From Saccoglossus kowalevskii (lineage: Eukaryota > Hemichordata > Enteropneusta > Harrimaniidae): DNA of 32,653 bases. The first letter of the stretch is position 1. The number at the start of each line of letters is the position of its first letter. Shown one piece after another: positions 31,870-32,653 of this stretch. The position numbers and the translations under genes were made by a program. The stretch is from assembly GCF_000003605.2 (NCBI RefSeq), contig NW_003145211.1:1-32653 (forward strand), written 5' to 3'. The notes under the pieces were generated by a model, which did no database searches, was not told the origin of the DNA, and saw only the letters and a list, made by a program, of their open reading frames with translations.

Positions 31870-31960
31870 CAGCACAAAATTGTATTTACCTGCATGTACA
31901 CCCTAAGCATAGTGTACATTTCAGCACGTGGTTGTGTTTACCTGCATGTATACCCTAGGC
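31870..31960 (+). repeat. K start, truncated
   Basis: CAAAATTG, TAAGCAT and CACGTGG are kept, then one ordinary monomer and the L core follow. This fusion point is one monomer later than at 24240 and 27000. Confidence 0.8.
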
Positions 31961-32135
31961 ATAGTGTACATTTCAGCACATGGTTGTGTTTACCTGCATG
32001 TATACCATAGGCATAATTTACATTTAAGCACATGTTTGTGTTTACCTGCATGTATACCCTAGGCATAGTGTACATTTCAGCACATTGTTGTGTATACCTG
32101 CATGTACACCCTCGGCATAGTGTATATTTCAGCAC
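31938..32135 (+). repeat. L core, complete
   Basis: It has all markers. The next monomer has the private GTTTAAAATTTCAG with one extra base, so the 51-mer is 134 bp after the end instead of 133. Confidence 0.85.
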
Positions 32136-32268
32136 AAGATTTTGTTTACCTGCATGTACACCCTAGGCATAGTTTAAAATTTCAGCACATGGTTGTTTTT
32201 ACCTGCATGTATACCCTAGGCATAGTGTACATTTCAGTACATGGTTGTGTTTAGTTGCATGTATACCA

Positions 32269-32607
32269 TAGCATAGTGTACATTTCAGCACAAGATTGTG
32301 TTTACATGCATGTACACCGTAGGCATAGTGTACATTTCAGTACATGGTTGTGTTTAGCTGCATGTATACCCTAGGCATAGTGTACATTTCAGCAAAAGAT
32401 TTTGTTTAGCTGCATGTATACCCTAGGCATAGTGTACATTTCAGCACATGGTTGTGTTTAGCTGCATGTATACCCTAGGCATAGTGTACATTTCAGTACA
32501 AGATTTTGTTTAACTGCATGTATACCCTAGGCATAGTGTACATTTCAGCACAAGATTTTGTTTACCTGCATGTATACCCTAGGCATAGTGTACATTTCAG
32601 CACGTGG
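32269..32607 (+). repeat. B-R cassette, complete
   Basis: The short monomer reads CCATAGCATAG here. R is at 32494 (225 bp) and CACGTGG at 32601 (107 bp). GTTTACATGC and CACCGTAGG are private. Confidence 0.8.
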
Positions 32608-32640
32608 TTGTGTTTACCTGCATGTATACCCTAAGCATAG

Positions 32641-32653
32641 TGTACATTCATGA
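32641..32653 (+). other. possible right edge of the array
   Basis: The final bases read TGTACATTCATGA where the consensus gives TGTACATTTCAGC: one T is lost and the last three bases do not fit. With 13 bases this could be the array boundary, a private indel or a sequence-end error. Confidence 0.3.

Larger units (their letters stand above)
1..32653 (+). repeat. 52-bp satellite array filling the whole window (about 628 monomers)
   Basis: Every line of the window aligns to one 52-bp monomer whose successive parts read CAGCACATGG, TTGTGTTTACC, TGCATGTATACC, CTAGGCATAGTG and TACATTT. The monomers are contiguous, all in one orientation, with no spacer or foreign insert. The consensus has 12 A, 11 C, 11 G and 18 T and contains no CpG. 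Base changes cluster at a few positions: CAGC/CAGT, CATGG/CAAGA/CAAAA/CGTGG, TTTACC/TTTAGC/TTTAAC, GTATACC/GTACACC/GCATACC, and CATAGTG/CATAGTT/CATAGAT/CATATTG. No ordinary gene is supported anywhere in it. The inference of eukaryotic heterochromatin rests on array size and structure only. Confidence 0.98.

Noticed and set aside
1-32653. CRISPR array
   Set aside because: Repeats are directly adjacent with no unique spacers, and there is no leader or cas gene.
1-32653. CENP-B box
   Set aside because: The consensus has no CpG and nothing resembling the TTCG and CGGG halves of the box, so a centromeric role cannot be argued from this motif.
1-32653. Splice sites and exons, from the TACATTTCAG acceptor-like word in every monomer
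   Set aside because: The word is part of the repeat consensus and occurs hundreds of times with no associated coding potential.
1-32653. rRNA or tRNA genes, or a ribosomal spacer repeat
   Set aside because: No tRNA-like or rRNA-like stretch interrupts the monomers anywhere in the window.

Overview
The whole window is one uninterrupted satellite DNA array. A 52-bp monomer (about 42% GC, T-rich on the + strand, no CpG in the consensus) is tandemly repeated head to tail about 628 times, always in the same orientation. I found no protein-coding gene, RNA gene, transposable element, CRISPR array or unique sequence. The short open frames of about 60-98 codons on both strands are by-products of the repeat: 52 is not a multiple of 3, so a translation cycles through all three frames every 156 bp, and the frames translate into the same few peptides again and again. 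A megasatellite of this kind points to a eukaryotic heterochromatic region (pericentromeric, subtelomeric or a knob-like block). The sequence alone does not tell me the species.

The array is organised above the monomer. Diagnostic base changes and one 51-bp monomer recur in fixed order at fixed spacing, which defines multi-monomer cassettes that I named K, M, L, B-R, Q, N, P and S. Measured spacings repeat to the base: K to M 555, M to L 293, L end to the 51-mer 133, 51-mer to the R marker 225, R marker to a CACGTG variant 107, that variant to Q 87, Q to K 378. Joined up they give a closed ring K-M-L-B-R-Q of 38 monomers (37 x 52 + 51 = 1975 bp), which I take to be the ancestral higher-order repeat (HOR). 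One copy of full length lies at 20330-22304, followed by a copy two monomers shorter at 22305-24175. The rest of the window is a mosaic of deleted and rearranged versions of the ring. Most length differences are whole numbers of monomers, as expected from in-register unequal exchange.

Layout: 1-3.5 kb, K/M-rich with a 1612-bp tandem duplication; 3.5-7 kb, two tandem copies of an N-type HOR; 7-11 kb, S, M, L and K copies; 11-15.2 kb, two P-type blocks; 15.2-16.7 kb, a third N-type copy; 16.7-20.3 kb, K-rich; 20.3-24.2 kb, the cleanest canonical HORs; 24.2-30.7 kb, truncated and fused HORs, including a duplicate of the 18.6-20.3 kb region; 30.72-31.09 kb, seven strongly diverged monomers; 31.1 kb to the end, ordinary monomers with several private indels. 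The last few bases leave the consensus.
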